5,606 nt of DNA from Mariprofundaceae bacterium (GTDB lineage: Bacteria > Pseudomonadota > Zetaproteobacteria > Mariprofundales > Mariprofundaceae): contig JAUZQL010000056.1 in the NCBI GenBank assembly GCA_030950975.1, positions 1 to 5,606 on the forward strand, written 5' to 3'. Below, piece after piece: positions 5,593 to 5,606 of the stretch (positions within the stretch are counted from its first letter, which is position 1; each line of letters begins with the position of its first letter). The notes beneath the pieces are model-generated. The model saw only the letters and a list, made by a program, of their open reading frames with translations, was not told the origin of the DNA and did no database searches. Both the position numbers and the translations under genes were made by a program.

Positions 5593-5606
5593 ACAGGTTT
5601 AAAGGG

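Noticed and set aside
5593..5606. Calling a TPP riboswitch as a feature
   Set aside because: Only a segment of about 13 bases matches; the downstream half of the aptamer is absent and the upstream half is outside the window.

Overview
The window is an ordinary chromosomal stretch of a Gram-negative bacterium, most likely a proteobacterium, with fairly low GC (about 40 percent by eye). Five protein-coding genes fill it, all on the minus strand, and no gap without a gene exceeds about 180 bases. Read in transcription order (right to left), they are thiC (thiamine pyrimidine synthesis), a two-CBS-domain protein, tsaE (tRNA t6A modification ATPase), a membrane-anchored M23/LytM-type peptidase, and argS (arginyl-tRNA synthetase). 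argS is cut by the left window edge. Its reading frame stays open to base 1, and its class I motifs can be read directly by translating the reverse strand. I saw no RNA gene, insertion sequence, CRISPR array or plus-strand gene.

Layout: 1-1365 holds argS (partial, GTG start). 1366-1469 is an AT-rich spacer with a perfect 16-bp palindrome. 1470-2408 is the M23 peptidase gene (TTG start). 2409-2470 is a short spacer with a possible promoter and a 10-bp palindrome. 2471-2959 is tsaE (TTG start), which overlaps the end of the CBS gene by 11 bases. 2949-3410 is the CBS gene. 3411-3589 is a spacer with several possible stem-loops. 3590-5446 is thiC. 5447-5606 is the thiC leader, with a tandem 8-bp repeat and a weak terminator-like hairpin.

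The overlap makes CBS-tsaE a clear translational pair. The M23 gene and argS follow at 62 and 104 bases, so co-transcription is possible but not assured. tsaE and argS share a translation theme (tRNA modification and charging), and the peptidase acts in the cell envelope. thiC is a stand-alone biosynthetic gene as far as can be seen. The ArgRS has an intact KMSK signature and is not of the enteric type, so a gammaproteobacterium close to E. coli is unlikely. A deep-branching proteobacterium, for example of the zetaproteobacterial kind, would fit, but this is only an impression.

No novel defence, mobile or biosynthetic system is visible. The points worth a second look are regulatory: the thiC leader, the palindromes upstream of argS and the M23 gene, the structured spacer downstream of thiC, and a lipobox-like motif in the peptidase's anchor.
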